Source: an uncultured Aquimarina sp. (lineage in GTDB: Bacteria; Bacteroidota; Bacteroidia; Flavobacteriales; Flavobacteriaceae). Taken from it: 42,170 nt of DNA. The position numbers and the translations under genes are program-made. Position 1 is the first letter of the stretch; every line of letters starts with the position of its first letter. Positions 16,094 through 24,490 of this stretch are shown here, piece after piece. A model generated the notes under the pieces. It saw only the letters and a list, made by a program, of their open reading frames with translations. It was not told the origin of the DNA and ran no database searches. Location of the stretch: contig CALLUJ010000036.1 of assembly GCA_938011245.1 (NCBI GenBank), positions 1 through 42,170 on the forward strand. The letters are read 5' to 3'.

Positions 16094-17108
16094 ACTTAAA
16101 TTTGAAAAGCGGAATTTTGTAAATAATATCTTTTTGATATTAAAGGGTATTGCTATGGGTACAGCTAATAAAGTCCCGGGAGTTTCAGGGGGAGTAGTTG
16201 CTTTTGTAGGTGGTTTTTATGAAGAGTTTATTTATTCATTACAAAAAATAAACTTCAACGCTTTCAAGTTTTTTATCAATTTTCGTTTTAAAAGCTTTTG
16301 GAAATATATTAACGGAAGCTTTTTAGGATTGCTAATTTTAGGAATGCTAATAAGCTATTTTAGTGTTTCGAAACTTCTAGATTATTTTTTAGAACGAAAT
16401 GAATTAGAAGTATGGGCTTTATTTTTTGGAATGATTATAGGTTCTGTAATTTATATTTCAAAAAATTACGAGAATTGGAATTTTAAGAATATCGTTTTTT
16501 TATTATTGGGAACATTAGTTGGTGTAGCTATTAGTTTATTGAAGCCAGCAGGAGAAAACGATAATCTATGGTTTGTTTTTGTTTGCGGTATTATAGGTGT
16601 TTCGGGAATGACATTGCCAGGTTTGTCGGGATCTTTCATTTTAATTTTATTAGGTAACTATATTTTGCTTCTCGTAGATTCTGTTAATGTGCTTTATGAT
16701 ACGCTATTTTATCTTTTTAAAAATGATTTTTCGTTTCTAGAAGATCAAGAACATATGCGTTTACTTCATGTCTTAGGAGTGTTTTCTTTAGGTTCTTTTT
16801 TTGGTTTAGTTAGTTTATCTCACTTTTTAGGATATGTTCTAAAAAAATATAAAAATGAGACTTTTGCTATTATTATAGGCTTTATAACAGGCTCCTTGGG
16901 AGTGGTTTGGCCTTGGAAAAATAAGATATATAAACTTTCGGAAGAAGGAAGTGTTTTATTAGATCCTAAGGGAAATATGGTGTTGGATTATTATAAACGT
17001 TATTTTCCAGATCTAACAATTAATACCGCTATTGTATTATGCTGGATAATTTTGGGAGTAGTACTAGTGTTATATATAGAGAGGCTTGGAAAACAGAATA
17101 GAAAGTAA
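16086..17108 (+). CDS. DUF368 membrane protein (polyprenyl-phosphate transporter family), copy 2
   Basis: Paralogue of the preceding gene (340 residues) with the same two loops: GTANKVPGVSGGVVAF near the start and LPGLSGSFILILLGNY near 178. The first loop lacks the acidic residue of copy 1 (GAAD versus GTAN), a difference that could change substrate or coupling. The two may form a heterodimer or serve different lipid carriers; neither idea can be tested here. The 8-bp overlap with copy 1 indicates one operon. Confidence 0.92.
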   Translation: MSRLKFEKRNFVNNIFLILKGIAMGTANKVPGVSGGVVAFVGGFYEEFIYSLQKINFNAFKFFINFRFKSFWKYINGSFLGLLILGMLISYFSVSKLLDYFLERNELEVWALFFGMIIGSVIYISKNYENWNFKNIVFLLLGTLVGVAISLLKPAGENDNLWFVFVCGIIGVSGMTLPGLSGSFILILLGNYILLLVDSVNVLYDTLFYLFKNDFSFLEDQEHMRLLHVLGVFSLGSFFGLVSLSHFLGYVLKKYKNETFAIIIGFITGSLGVVWPWKNKIYKLSEEGSVLLDPKGNMVLDYYKRYFPDLTINTAIVLCWIILGVVLVLYIERLGKQNRK

Positions 17109-17159
17109 TAGTTTGCAAAGTATATAAGAAACAATAGATTAATATAAATTATAACAATA

Positions 17160-19052
17160 ATGTATAAACAATTAATTATTTTTTGGCTTATTGGAATTAG
17201 TTTTTCGGCATTTTCTCAAGATACTAGAGGAGTACAAAAGCCAACTACCGCAGATAAAAACGTTTGTAAGCATTGTATAAATGCTATTCAAAACAAACCT
17301 AAAGAGGTTAGTTTTGGAGTAACAAGTGACGAAAAGGGAGACATTTACTTAGAAATTAACGATAAAAAATGGATCTCGTCGGTTTTTAAAAGCTCGAAAG
17401 ACGGAATTATGTTAGATATTGTTTCAAAAGATAGATATAATTGTTCTTTAGAGTCAATTCCAGAACCCGATTATGGTTTACGAGGAACAACACTACCCGT
17501 AATATCAGGGAAAAAAATAATTTCAAGTTTAAAGGAACAAACAGATGGACAGTATAAGGGTAAAATAGGAGTTGTTCCTACTAACTTAAGGTCTCAAGAA
17601 TTAGAGTTTAATATATTTTTTATTAGCAATAATTTCTTTTGCTACTACCATCTTGTTTATAATTTAGAGTCAAACGGGTTAGAATTTTTAGATCCAGGGA
17701 TGTATTTAGATACCTTAACGTATAGCGATGAGTTTGAAACTTTAGAAAGTGACGAAGCTTATAAATTACGGTATAAAAAGTTAAAATTTGTTGTACCCTT
17801 TGAAAGGAATAAAGCAGTTTACTCGGAGCAAGATATAAAACCTATATATGATTCATTAAAACTTACCGAATTTGATATTAAAAAAATTAGCATAAAAGCA
17901 TATTCTTCTGTAGAAGGAAGTTTAAAAAGAAATATTCAGTTACAAGAACAAAGAGCCACAAGTATAGCAAAGGCTTTACAAAATTTTCAAACACCAAAAA
18001 TTAAGAATGTTATAGAAGCTAAAGAAAATTGGGTAGATTTTTTTAACGACATTTCTAAGTCTAAATATGCCTCTTTAGCTAAACTATCTAAGAAAGAGAT
18101 AAAATCTAAATTAGTAGGCTCGGTAAACAAAGATTTAGAAGTTTATTTAAAAAAACATAGAAAAGCAGTAATAAGTTTAGATTTAGAAAAGAAAGACCCG
18201 TATAAAAAATTCGAGTCAGACGAATTAATTCGTCAATTTTCAACTTCTGTAGCGAAAAAAGATATAGAAGAAGCAAGAAAAATACAAAGCATCATTTTTG
18301 AAAGAATAAAAAATAATGTAATATCTCCTGATAGCGTAAAAAAGCTTGAAGTACCCAATTCTGAAGAGTTTTTAGATGTTAAAATTAATAACCTTTCCAT
18401 AGATCATTTATTAGATGTTCGTACAGGAATGATTGTTTATAATCAGCTTAAGGAATTGGAAAAGCAGTTTCCTAATAATAAGAAAATTAAATATAATATT
18501 GTTGCTGTAACCTTTACCATATGGAGAAACCAGTGGCAAGAAATAAATCCAGAGAAATTTAAAAAGCAAATTCTATCTCTGAAAAAATATGGAATACCAA
18601 AATTATTAATCGATAGATTATTAATTAACTACAACATAAAAATGAGTTATGAATACTTATTGCAAGGGCAGTATAGCAAAAAAGATAAAAGTCTTAATGC
18701 AATATATGCTATTTTTAAAACCAATAGTAATGTTAGAGATAAAGACTATTTACATTTATCTAAATACTTTGCTAGCTATGCAAGAAGAGAATTGGCATTA
18801 GAAATTTTGGATAAGAAAATTAAAGAATTAACGGTTGATGAAGATTTATTGTTTTATTATTTAAACCTTACAATAATAGACCCAGAAATTACAAAAACGG
18901 ATAATTACAAAACGATTATAAACAATGCAATAGCACATAACGAAAGTCGATTTTGTAGTTTATTTAATAGGTTTAAAAAAGAAGGTGGAATAACTTTTCA
19001 GTTGTTGGAAGACCAAAATTTGCGAAACATTTATTGTGAAAGTTGCAATTAA
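17160..19052 (+). CDS. Secreted protein of unknown function with OmpA-like segment and CxxC at both ends
   Basis: 630 residues, not recognised as a whole. The signal peptide runs to about residue 19 (ISFSAFSQ). A CxxC (C36, C39; VCKHC) follows shortly after, and a second CxxC (C626, C629; YCESC) lies one residue from the C-terminus. A segment around 218-277 resembles an OmpA C-terminal domain: KISIKAYSSVEGS, then N..L..QRATSIAKAL. The TD of the usual GHTD motif reads SS, so peptidoglycan binding through that Asp is doubtful. The rest is lysine-rich and helical. It lies 51 bp after the DUF368 pair on the same strand and may be cotranscribed. Confidence 0.8.
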   Translation: MYKQLIIFWLIGISFSAFSQDTRGVQKPTTADKNVCKHCINAIQNKPKEVSFGVTSDEKGDIYLEINDKKWISSVFKSSKDGIMLDIVSKDRYNCSLESIPEPDYGLRGTTLPVISGKKIISSLKEQTDGQYKGKIGVVPTNLRSQELEFNIFFISNNFFCYYHLVYNLESNGLEFLDPGMYLDTLTYSDEFETLESDEAYKLRYKKLKFVVPFERNKAVYSEQDIKPIYDSLKLTEFDIKKISIKAYSSVEGSLKRNIQLQEQRATSIAKALQNFQTPKIKNVIEAKENWVDFFNDISKSKYASLAKLSKKEIKSKLVGSVNKDLEVYLKKHRKAVISLDLEKKDPYKKFESDELIRQFSTSVAKKDIEEARKIQSIIFERIKNNVISPDSVKKLEVPNSEEFLDVKINNLSIDHLLDVRTGMIVYNQLKELEKQFPNNKKIKYNIVAVTFTIWRNQWQEINPEKFKKQILSLKKYGIPKLLIDRLLINYNIKMSYEYLLQGQYSKKDKSLNAIYAIFKTNSNVRDKDYLHLSKYFASYARRELALEILDKKIKELTVDEDLLFYYLNLTIIDPEITKTDNYKTIINNAIAHNESRFCSLFNRFKKEGGITFQLLEDQNLRNIYCESCN

Positions 19053-19210
19053 TAAGTTAGGAAGCGTAATAAATTTGAATAAAAAAATGAAGCGTTATAT
19101 CTAACACTTTTAAAGACAATTGTAGTTAGTTAATAATCTTATTCCCTTTTATAACACCTAATTTATTTGCATAAGAGTAATTAAATTAAGAATAACATTA
19201 TCTTATTAGA

Positions 19211-19218
19211 TATCTTTG
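19211..19218 (+). promoter_or_regulatory. Promoter -7 box for the SulP transporter
   Basis: TATCTTTG fits TAnnTTTG exactly and lies 20 bp before the ATG. No convincing TTG at -33 is present. The implied 5' leader is only about 13 bases. Confidence 0.6.
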
Positions 19219-19238
19219 CATCACATAAAAATTTTGCA

Positions 19239-20798
19239 ATGATTAGAAATTTAAAAAAAGACTTACCTGCTAGTTTAGTAGTATTTTTTGTGGCTCTGCC
19301 TCTATGTTTAGGAATAGCTTTAGCAAGTGGAGCACCTCCTTTTGCAGGAATGATAGCTGGTATTATTGGAGGAATAATAGTAGGAGCGTTAAGTGGTTCT
19401 CAAATAGGCGTAAGTGGACCAGCAGCAGGTTTGGCGGCTATTGTTTTTGCGGCAATTACAGACTTAGGAAGTTATGAAAACTTTTTAGTAGCTGTGGTTA
19501 TTGGTGGAGCAATTCAAATATTGTTAGGTGTACTACGAGCAGGAGTTATTGGTTATTATTTCCCATCATCGGTAATTAAAGGAATGTTAGTGGGAATAGG
19601 AATTATTATAATTTTAAAGCAAATTCCTCATTTTGTAGGATTTGATAATAGACCAAGAGGAGAATTTACTTTTTTTCGAGTAGATGGTAATAATACATTA
19701 TCTCAAATTATAAATGCTATTGGAAGCCCAACCTTTGGATCGTTGTTTATTGGGGTAGTTTCGTTGGTATTAATGATTTTTTGGAGTAATGTATTAGCAA
19801 AAAAAGCTAAGATATTCACCTTAATCCAAGGACCATTTGTTGCCGTAGTTTTAGGAATTTTGTACGCTGTATTTACGCAAGATAACTCATTTTGGGGTAT
19901 TTCTGCAAAGCATTTAGTAAGCGTACCCGTACCAGAAAGTACAGCTTCGTTTTTAAATCAATTTAGTTTTCCAAATTTTTCAGTAATAACAAATACCAAT
20001 GTATTAATAACAGGCTTTACCATTGCATTAGTTGCTAGTTTAGAAACCCTATTATGTGTAGAAGCTACAGATAAAATAGACCCTCAAAAACGAATAACAC
20101 CAACCAACAGAGAGCTCTTTGCTCAGGGAGTAGGAAACATATGTTCGGGGCTTATAGGTGGACTGCCAATAACGCAAGTAATAGTAAGGAGTTCTGCTAA
20201 TATTCAATCAGGAGGAGCTACTAAAATATCGGCGATAGCACATGGTTTTCTATTATTAGTTTCAGTAATTGTAATTCCTAATGTTTTGAACTTAATACCT
20301 CTTTCGGTGCTTGCGGCTATATTGTTAATTGTAGGGTATAAATTAGCAAATCCAAATACGTTTAAAAAAGTTTTTTCTTTAGGATGGACTCAATACATAC
20401 CCTTTATAGCTACTGTAATTTTAGTGCAATTTAGTTTGTTAATTGGTATTGGAGTAGGTTTAATAATAGGTGTTATAATAGTATTAATTAAAAGTTACCA
20501 AAATTCGCACTCTTTGCACATTAAAGATGGTAAAGGAGATAGTTCTATTGTAAAAATGGAATTAGCAGAAGAAGTAACCTTTTTTAATAAAGGCGCTATT
20601 ATGAAAGAATTGGATAATATTTCTAAGGGAGCTTATTTAGATATTGATATGCTAAATACTAGGCATTTAGATAACGATATTAAGGAAGTGTTAGAAGACT
20701 TTTTATGGAAAGCTAAAGATAGGAATATTACTATTAAAATAACCTCTAAAGAAGGAGTAGTTGAAAACCCTAAAAGCATTATTGGGTTTTTTAAGTAG
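19239..20798 (+). CDS. SulP-family inorganic anion transporter
   Basis: Inner-membrane anion transporter (519 residues) of the SLC26/SulP family. The N-terminus has the family pattern ASLVVFFVALPLCLGIALASG, then SQIGVSGPAAGLAAI, and the core has GGLPITQVIVRSSANIQSG. About 12-14 membrane segments end near residue 425, followed by a C-terminal domain in the STAS position (about 435-519). Family members carry sulfate, bicarbonate or other anions. No carbonic anhydrase or sulfate-assimilation gene is adjacent, so the substrate is left open. Own promoter, single gene. Confidence 0.92.
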   Translation: MIRNLKKDLPASLVVFFVALPLCLGIALASGAPPFAGMIAGIIGGIIVGALSGSQIGVSGPAAGLAAIVFAAITDLGSYENFLVAVVIGGAIQILLGVLRAGVIGYYFPSSVIKGMLVGIGIIIILKQIPHFVGFDNRPRGEFTFFRVDGNNTLSQIINAIGSPTFGSLFIGVVSLVLMIFWSNVLAKKAKIFTLIQGPFVAVVLGILYAVFTQDNSFWGISAKHLVSVPVPESTASFLNQFSFPNFSVITNTNVLITGFTIALVASLETLLCVEATDKIDPQKRITPTNRELFAQGVGNICSGLIGGLPITQVIVRSSANIQSGGATKISAIAHGFLLLVSVIVIPNVLNLIPLSVLAAILLIVGYKLANPNTFKKVFSLGWTQYIPFIATVILVQFSLLIGIGVGLIIGVIIVLIKSYQNSHSLHIKDGKGDSSIVKMELAEEVTFFNKGAIMKELDNISKGAYLDIDMLNTRHLDNDIKEVLEDFLWKAKDRNITIKITSKEGVVENPKSIIGFFK

Positions 20799-20946
20799 AG
20801 GTTAAAAAGTAAAGTTTTATTAAGTAGAAAACTGTATAATTAACTTTTGATGCAATACGCTCTAAAATTTTAGTTATAGTACTATAGAAAAACAGTAAAG
20901 CTTTTATACTAGCAATAATGTATGATATGGTAATAAGGGTCGTTAT

Positions 20947-20984
20947 TTTTAATAGTTCTATTTCTTAAAATAGAACTATTAAAA
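20947..20984. repeat. Perfect 17-bp inverted repeat, 4-base loop
   Basis: TTTTAATAGTTCTATTT pairs completely with AAATAGAACTATTAAAA across CTTA. It lies about 150 bp after the SulP gene and just ahead of the dapD promoter. It lacks a T-run after the stem on either strand beyond the stem itself, so it is not a textbook terminator. It could be a weak terminator, an mRNA 3' end or a protein site. Confidence 0.7.
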
Positions 20985-21020
20985 GAAAACAAAGTTATTT
21001 TAGAACTTAATTCTATACTG

Positions 21021-21028
21021 TATATTTG
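21021..21028 (+). promoter_or_regulatory. Promoter -7 box for dapD
   Basis: TATATTTG matches TAnnTTTG, 24 bp before the dapD ATG. A -33 TTG is not evident. Confidence 0.6.
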
Positions 21029-21052
21029 AATTATTATTTTGAAAACATTTAG

Positions 21053-22219
21053 ATGAATACAATTGAAGCTTTTAAAGCATATGTAGCCAATGTAGAGGCT
21101 AGGGAAGAATATAAGAAACCATTAGCTTTTGGTTTAGGAATTAGAAGAACCAAAGGGGATAAAGTATTAGATGTTAATTTTCCATCTATTAATTGGAATA
21201 CAGCCTTTGGTACAGCAGCCTTGATACAAGATGTAGTTGGGTATAAAGGAGAAGAAAATGGATTTGTAACAGTTTCTAAAGCTCAATTACAAAAGGCGTT
21301 TGATAACTTTGAGGCGTTTCATAACGAAATAGAAAAACATCCTAATATTGTTTTAATTCAGCAATTATTAGAAACCATTAACTCACCAGCAAATGTATAT
21401 CAGAAAATAGATGTTGTTGCTTACTTTTTATTTGATAAAGACCAACCTGTGGTTAATGCAGTAGAAGGGTATTTTAAATTACAATGTTTGTCCCAACTTC
21501 ATGTATTACCACATGGTTTATCTTTAGATGGAATTTTTGGAAAACTAAATAACGTTGCTTGGACCAGCCATGGTCCTATTTTGCCAGAGGATATTGATAA
21601 CGAAAGAATTAAGGCCACATTTAAAGGAGAAAATATAATTGTATCGCATGTAGATAAATTTCCATACATGGTAAATTATCATGTTCCTAATGGTGTACGT
21701 ATTGTAAGTGGATCACAAGTAAGATTAGGAGCGCATTGTGCTGTAGGAACTACAGTAATGCCTGCTGGTTACATTAACTTTAATGCAGGAACTAAAGGAA
21801 ATGCAATGATTGAAGGGCGTGTGTCTGCAGGAGTAGTAGTTGGGCATAATTCAGATTTAGGAGGAGGGGTTTCTATTATGGGGACACTTTCTGGAGGCAA
21901 TAAAAACGTAATTTCTATTGGTGATAAATGTTTACTAGGTGCTAATTCAGGAACAGGAATCTCTTTAGGTTTTGGGTGTACCATTGCAGCTGGTGTTTAT
22001 GTTACTGCCGCAGCAAAAGTGTGGTTATATAACGCAGAAAAACAACCCGTAGATATTGAAGGGAATGTTGTTTTAGAGGGACAAAATATTGTTAAAGGAG
22101 CCCAATTAAATGGGAAAGAAAAGTTATTATTTATCCTTAATTCAACAAACGGTCATTTAGAATGTAAGCCAAATCCTAAAACTATTGAATTAAACGAAGC
22201 GTTACATGTAAAGAATTAA
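21053..22219 (+). CDS. dapD: 2,3,4,5-tetrahydropyridine-2,6-dicarboxylate N-succinyltransferase
   Basis: Lysine/diaminopimelate pathway: succinylates tetrahydrodipicolinate, providing meso-DAP for peptidoglycan. The C-terminal half (about 210-335) is a left-handed beta-helix of hexapeptide repeats, with GYINFNAGTKGNAMIEGRVS and the GGGVSIMGTLSGG loop that binds substrate. This is the long DapD class also found in mycobacteria, not the shorter E. coli form. The N-terminal 200 residues form the family's extra domain. Full length (388), single gene, strong terminator downstream. Confidence 0.94.
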   Translation: MNTIEAFKAYVANVEAREEYKKPLAFGLGIRRTKGDKVLDVNFPSINWNTAFGTAALIQDVVGYKGEENGFVTVSKAQLQKAFDNFEAFHNEIEKHPNIVLIQQLLETINSPANVYQKIDVVAYFLFDKDQPVVNAVEGYFKLQCLSQLHVLPHGLSLDGIFGKLNNVAWTSHGPILPEDIDNERIKATFKGENIIVSHVDKFPYMVNYHVPNGVRIVSGSQVRLGAHCAVGTTVMPAGYINFNAGTKGNAMIEGRVSAGVVVGHNSDLGGGVSIMGTLSGGNKNVISIGDKCLLGANSGTGISLGFGCTIAAGVYVTAAAKVWLYNAEKQPVDIEGNVVLEGQNIVKGAQLNGKEKLLFILNSTNGHLECKPNPKTIELNEALHVKN

Positions 22220-22249
22220 GAACATTATAATTTCTTAATCGCATATAAA

Positions 22250-22290
22250 AAAAGATTGCTAAACTTACTATTTTAAGTTAGCAATCTTTT
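22250..22290 (+). terminator. Intrinsic terminator of dapD
   Basis: A 17-bp stem (AAAAGATTGCTA-a-ACTTA with one bulged base, pairing TAAGTTAGCAATCTTTT) and a 6-base loop, followed by more T. It lies 30 bp after the dapD stop. Confidence 0.88.
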
Positions 22291-22436
22291 TTGGGAATAT
22301 ACTTTATCTATAAAGGCTCATTCAGAATATCCAAAACCCTTGTAAATACGAGGTTTTTGTCGTAAATTAATGTAAATAAAAACGGGTCAACGATAATTTA
22401 TTGGTATCAGTTATTTTAGAGTTTTAATTATTTAGC
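22291..22436. other. Non-coding stretch before IS relics
   Basis: No open frame of note. It may hold the old left end of the adjacent ISAon1-type relic, but I cannot identify terminal inverted repeats. AAAACC/GGTTTT form a 6-bp hairpin around 22337-22360. Nothing else is visible. Confidence 0.4.
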
Positions 22437-22643
22437 ATGATTAGCTCCATATTAAGTATAATTTAACCAGAAGATTTATTATTGTATTTTGAGATTATAT
22501 CCTTCAAAGAACTGGGAGATATTTCACCAAAAGAGAACACTTTCCACATCTATTTAGAGGAGAAGAATCAACTTCCTATAAATTATTCAAAATTAGAATA
22601 TGAATCAAAAGGGTTTAAGGGTATTAATATAGCGGTAATATAA
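22437..22643 (+). pseudogene. Remnant of ISAon1-type transposase N-terminal region
   Basis: Reading from ATG 22437 gives MISSILSII, an in-frame TAA at 22464, then PEDLLLYFEIISFKELGD, HIYLEEKNQLPINYSKLEY and ESKGF, ending at TAA 22641. As I recall the ISAon1-family N-terminal ORF, it has this order: LLPEFLLEYFE, a HIYLEEKN-like strand with LP, then SKGF. In an intact copy a DFPLRGK-like block should follow SKGF; here the frame stops instead. One nonsense mutation (consistent with a Leu codon becoming TAA) plus a lost 3' end make it non-functional. Confidence 0.6.
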
Positions 22644-22679
22644 TTATATTAAATAAGGTATTATTCGTATCTTTTTCTT

Positions 22680-22863
22680 ATGAAGAATATGGATTTTAGA
22701 TCAGTAGATTCGTCAAGCAGAAATGAAATACGAAAACGAGCGATTAAACAAATTAATTCAGTTGTTCAAAAAAAGTTGTAGCCATGATGTGGCACGACTG
22801 TCTATTTTTAACGAATATAAAATGTTCTATAAAACTTTATATCTAAAACATACCCAAACTTAA
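22680..22863 (+). pseudogene. Remnant of a helix-turn-helix transposase N-terminus (IS630-like)
   Basis: ATG 22680 opens a 33-codon frame, MKNMDFRSVDSSSRNEIRKR then AIKQINSVVQKKL, which stops at 22779. The +1 frame carries on from 22774 with SCSHDVARLSIFNEYKMFYK and stops at 22861. The arrangement, a basic N-terminal helix then a DVARL-type HTH, resembles the first helix-turn-helix of IS630-family transposases (RxEIRKRA...VAxLF). It is a frameshifted fragment ending 4 bp before the glmM stop codon. The family call is tentative. Confidence 0.42.
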
Positions 22864-22867
22864 TATA

Positions 22868-24256
22868 TTAAATTCCAGAAATCTCTTTTATATCTTTAAT
22901 CATATCTATAGCTAAATTATCAGCTTCTTTTTGTGTTTTGGCTTCTGTGTAAATTCTAATAATAGGTTCGGTATTACTTTTTCTTAAATGTACCCAATTT
23001 TCGGGGAAATCAACTTTTACTCCATCGGTAGTAGTAACCTCTTCTTTTTCATACTTTTTTGCCATAGCTTTTAAAATATTATCTACATCTAGCTCTGGTG
23101 TAAGAGTTATTTTGTTTTTACTCATAAAATAAGTAGGATAGGACGCTTTCAACTCAGATATACTATATTTCTTTTCTGCTAGATGGGATAAAAATAAAGC
23201 AACACCTACTAAAGAATCTCTTCCATAATGCGATTCAGGATAAATAATTCCTCCATTTCCTTCTCCACCAATTACGGCATTCGTAGCCTTCATTGTAGCT
23301 ACTACATTTACTTCACCAACATTAGAAGCAATATAAACCCCTCCATGTTTTACTGTAATATCTCTTAAGGCTCTACTTGACGATAAATTGGATACAGTGT
23401 TTCCTGGAGTTTTTCCTAATACATAATCTGCACAAGCTACTAAAGTGTATTCCTCTCCAAACATAGTACCATCCTCACACATAAAAGCTAATCGATCAAC
23501 GTCAGGATCTACAGTAAGGCCTAAATTTGCTTTAGTTTCAACCACTTTCTTTGCTAAATCACCTAAATGCTCTTTTAAAGGTTCTGGATTGTGAGGAAAA
23601 TGTCCAGTAGGTTCGCAGTATAATTCTATTACTTCTACTCCCATTTTTTTTAATAATTTAGGAATAGCGATTCCTCCTGTAGAATTTACAGCATCTACAA
23701 CCACTTTAAATTTCGCCTCTTTTACTTTATTTACATTAACTAAGGCTAAATCTAACACTAAATCTATATGCCTATCTATATAAGTAGTATTTTCTTTGAT
23801 TATTCCTAAATCGTCTACCTCGCTAAAAGTATAAGCATCACTTTCTGCAATAGCTAAAATCTCAGCCCCGTTATTAGCATTTAAAAACTCTCCTTTGTTG
23901 TTCAATAATTTTAATGCATTCCATTGTTTAGGATTGTGACTTGCTGTCAAAATTATTCCCCCGTCTGCAGCTTCCAAAGGAACCGCTATTTCAACTGTTG
24001 GTGTAGTAGACAAACCTAAATCAATTACATCTATACCTAACCCTATTAAACTGTTCATTACTAATTGCTGAACCATACTTCCAGATAAACGAGCGTCTCT
24101 TCCAACTACTACTTTAGGGTTTTGTTTACCGGAATTTTTTTTAACCCAACTGCCATAAGCCGAGGCGAATTTTACAGTATCTATAGGAGTTAAATTATTA
24201 CCTACTTTACCACCTATAGTACCTCTTATTCCAGAAATAGATTTTATTAATGTCAT
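22868..24256 (-). CDS. glmM: Phosphoglucosamine mutase
   Basis: Interconverts glucosamine-6-phosphate and glucosamine-1-phosphate, the step before GlmU on the way to UDP-GlcNAc. An alpha-D-phosphohexomutase: counting from a TTG three codons upstream, the active serine loop TASHNP is at 107-112, the metal loop DPDVDR at 253-258, the sugar loop GGEGNGG at 333-339, and the phosphate loop RKSNTEPIIRIY is near the C-terminus. I start it at ATG 24256 (MTLIKSISG) because the promoter box at 24277-24284 would leave only about five bases before the upstream TTG. The sugar loop GEGNGG differs from the GEQSGH of E. coli GlmM; I have seen the former in Bacteroidota. Phosphomannomutase activity cannot be ruled out. 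Confidence 0.9.
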   Translation of the reverse strand: MTLIKSISGIRGTIGGKVGNNLTPIDTVKFASAYGSWVKKNSGKQNPKVVVGRDARLSGSMVQQLVMNSLIGLGIDVIDLGLSTTPTVEIAVPLEAADGGIILTASHNPKQWNALKLLNNKGEFLNANNGAEILAIAESDAYTFSEVDDLGIIKENTTYIDRHIDLVLDLALVNVNKVKEAKFKVVVDAVNSTGGIAIPKLLKKMGVEVIELYCEPTGHFPHNPEPLKEHLGDLAKKVVETKANLGLTVDPDVDRLAFMCEDGTMFGEEYTLVACADYVLGKTPGNTVSNLSSSRALRDITVKHGGVYIASNVGEVNVVATMKATNAVIGGEGNGGIIYPESHYGRDSLVGVALFLSHLAEKKYSISELKASYPTYFMSKNKITLTPELDVDNILKAMAKKYEKEEVTTTDGVKVDFPENWVHLRKSNTEPIIRIYTEAKTQKEADNLAIDMIKDIKEISGI

Positions 24257-24276
24257 TGTATTCAATTTAGTTGCTG

Positions 24277-24284
24277 CAAATATA
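24277..24284 (-). promoter_or_regulatory. Promoter -7 box for glmM
   Basis: On the minus strand this reads TATATTTG, followed by GC. The predicted transcript start lies about 14 bases before ATG 24256, supporting that start over the TTG at 24265. Confidence 0.6.
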
Positions 24285-24423
24285 ACTTGAATTTAAGATT
24301 CCTTTTATTAAAATTTAATGAACTTTTTTCTTGTAGATAACCTTTTAGAATACCAGATATTATTGCAAATTAATTAATTAAGCATTTTAAAACAGAAGGG
24401 CGAACAAAAACAAAAACGGATAA

Positions 24424-24470
24424 AATAATAAAAGGGAAAATAACACAATTGTATTTTCCCTTTTATTATT
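24424..24470 (-). terminator. Terminator of the GH110-like gene
   Basis: A perfect 19-bp stem (AATAATAAAAGGGAAAATA and its complement) with a 9-base loop, 21 bp past the stop codon at 24491. The stem is AT-rich with a GGG/CCC core. It separates this gene from glmM. Confidence 0.85.
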
Positions 24471-24490
24471 AATAGAGTTTACTACTTACT

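Noticed and set aside
22330-22370. Short hairpin (AAAACC/GGTTTT) as an attachment site or small RNA
   Set aside because: Six base pairs in AT-rich DNA with no partner copy or tRNA nearby; not distinguishable from chance.
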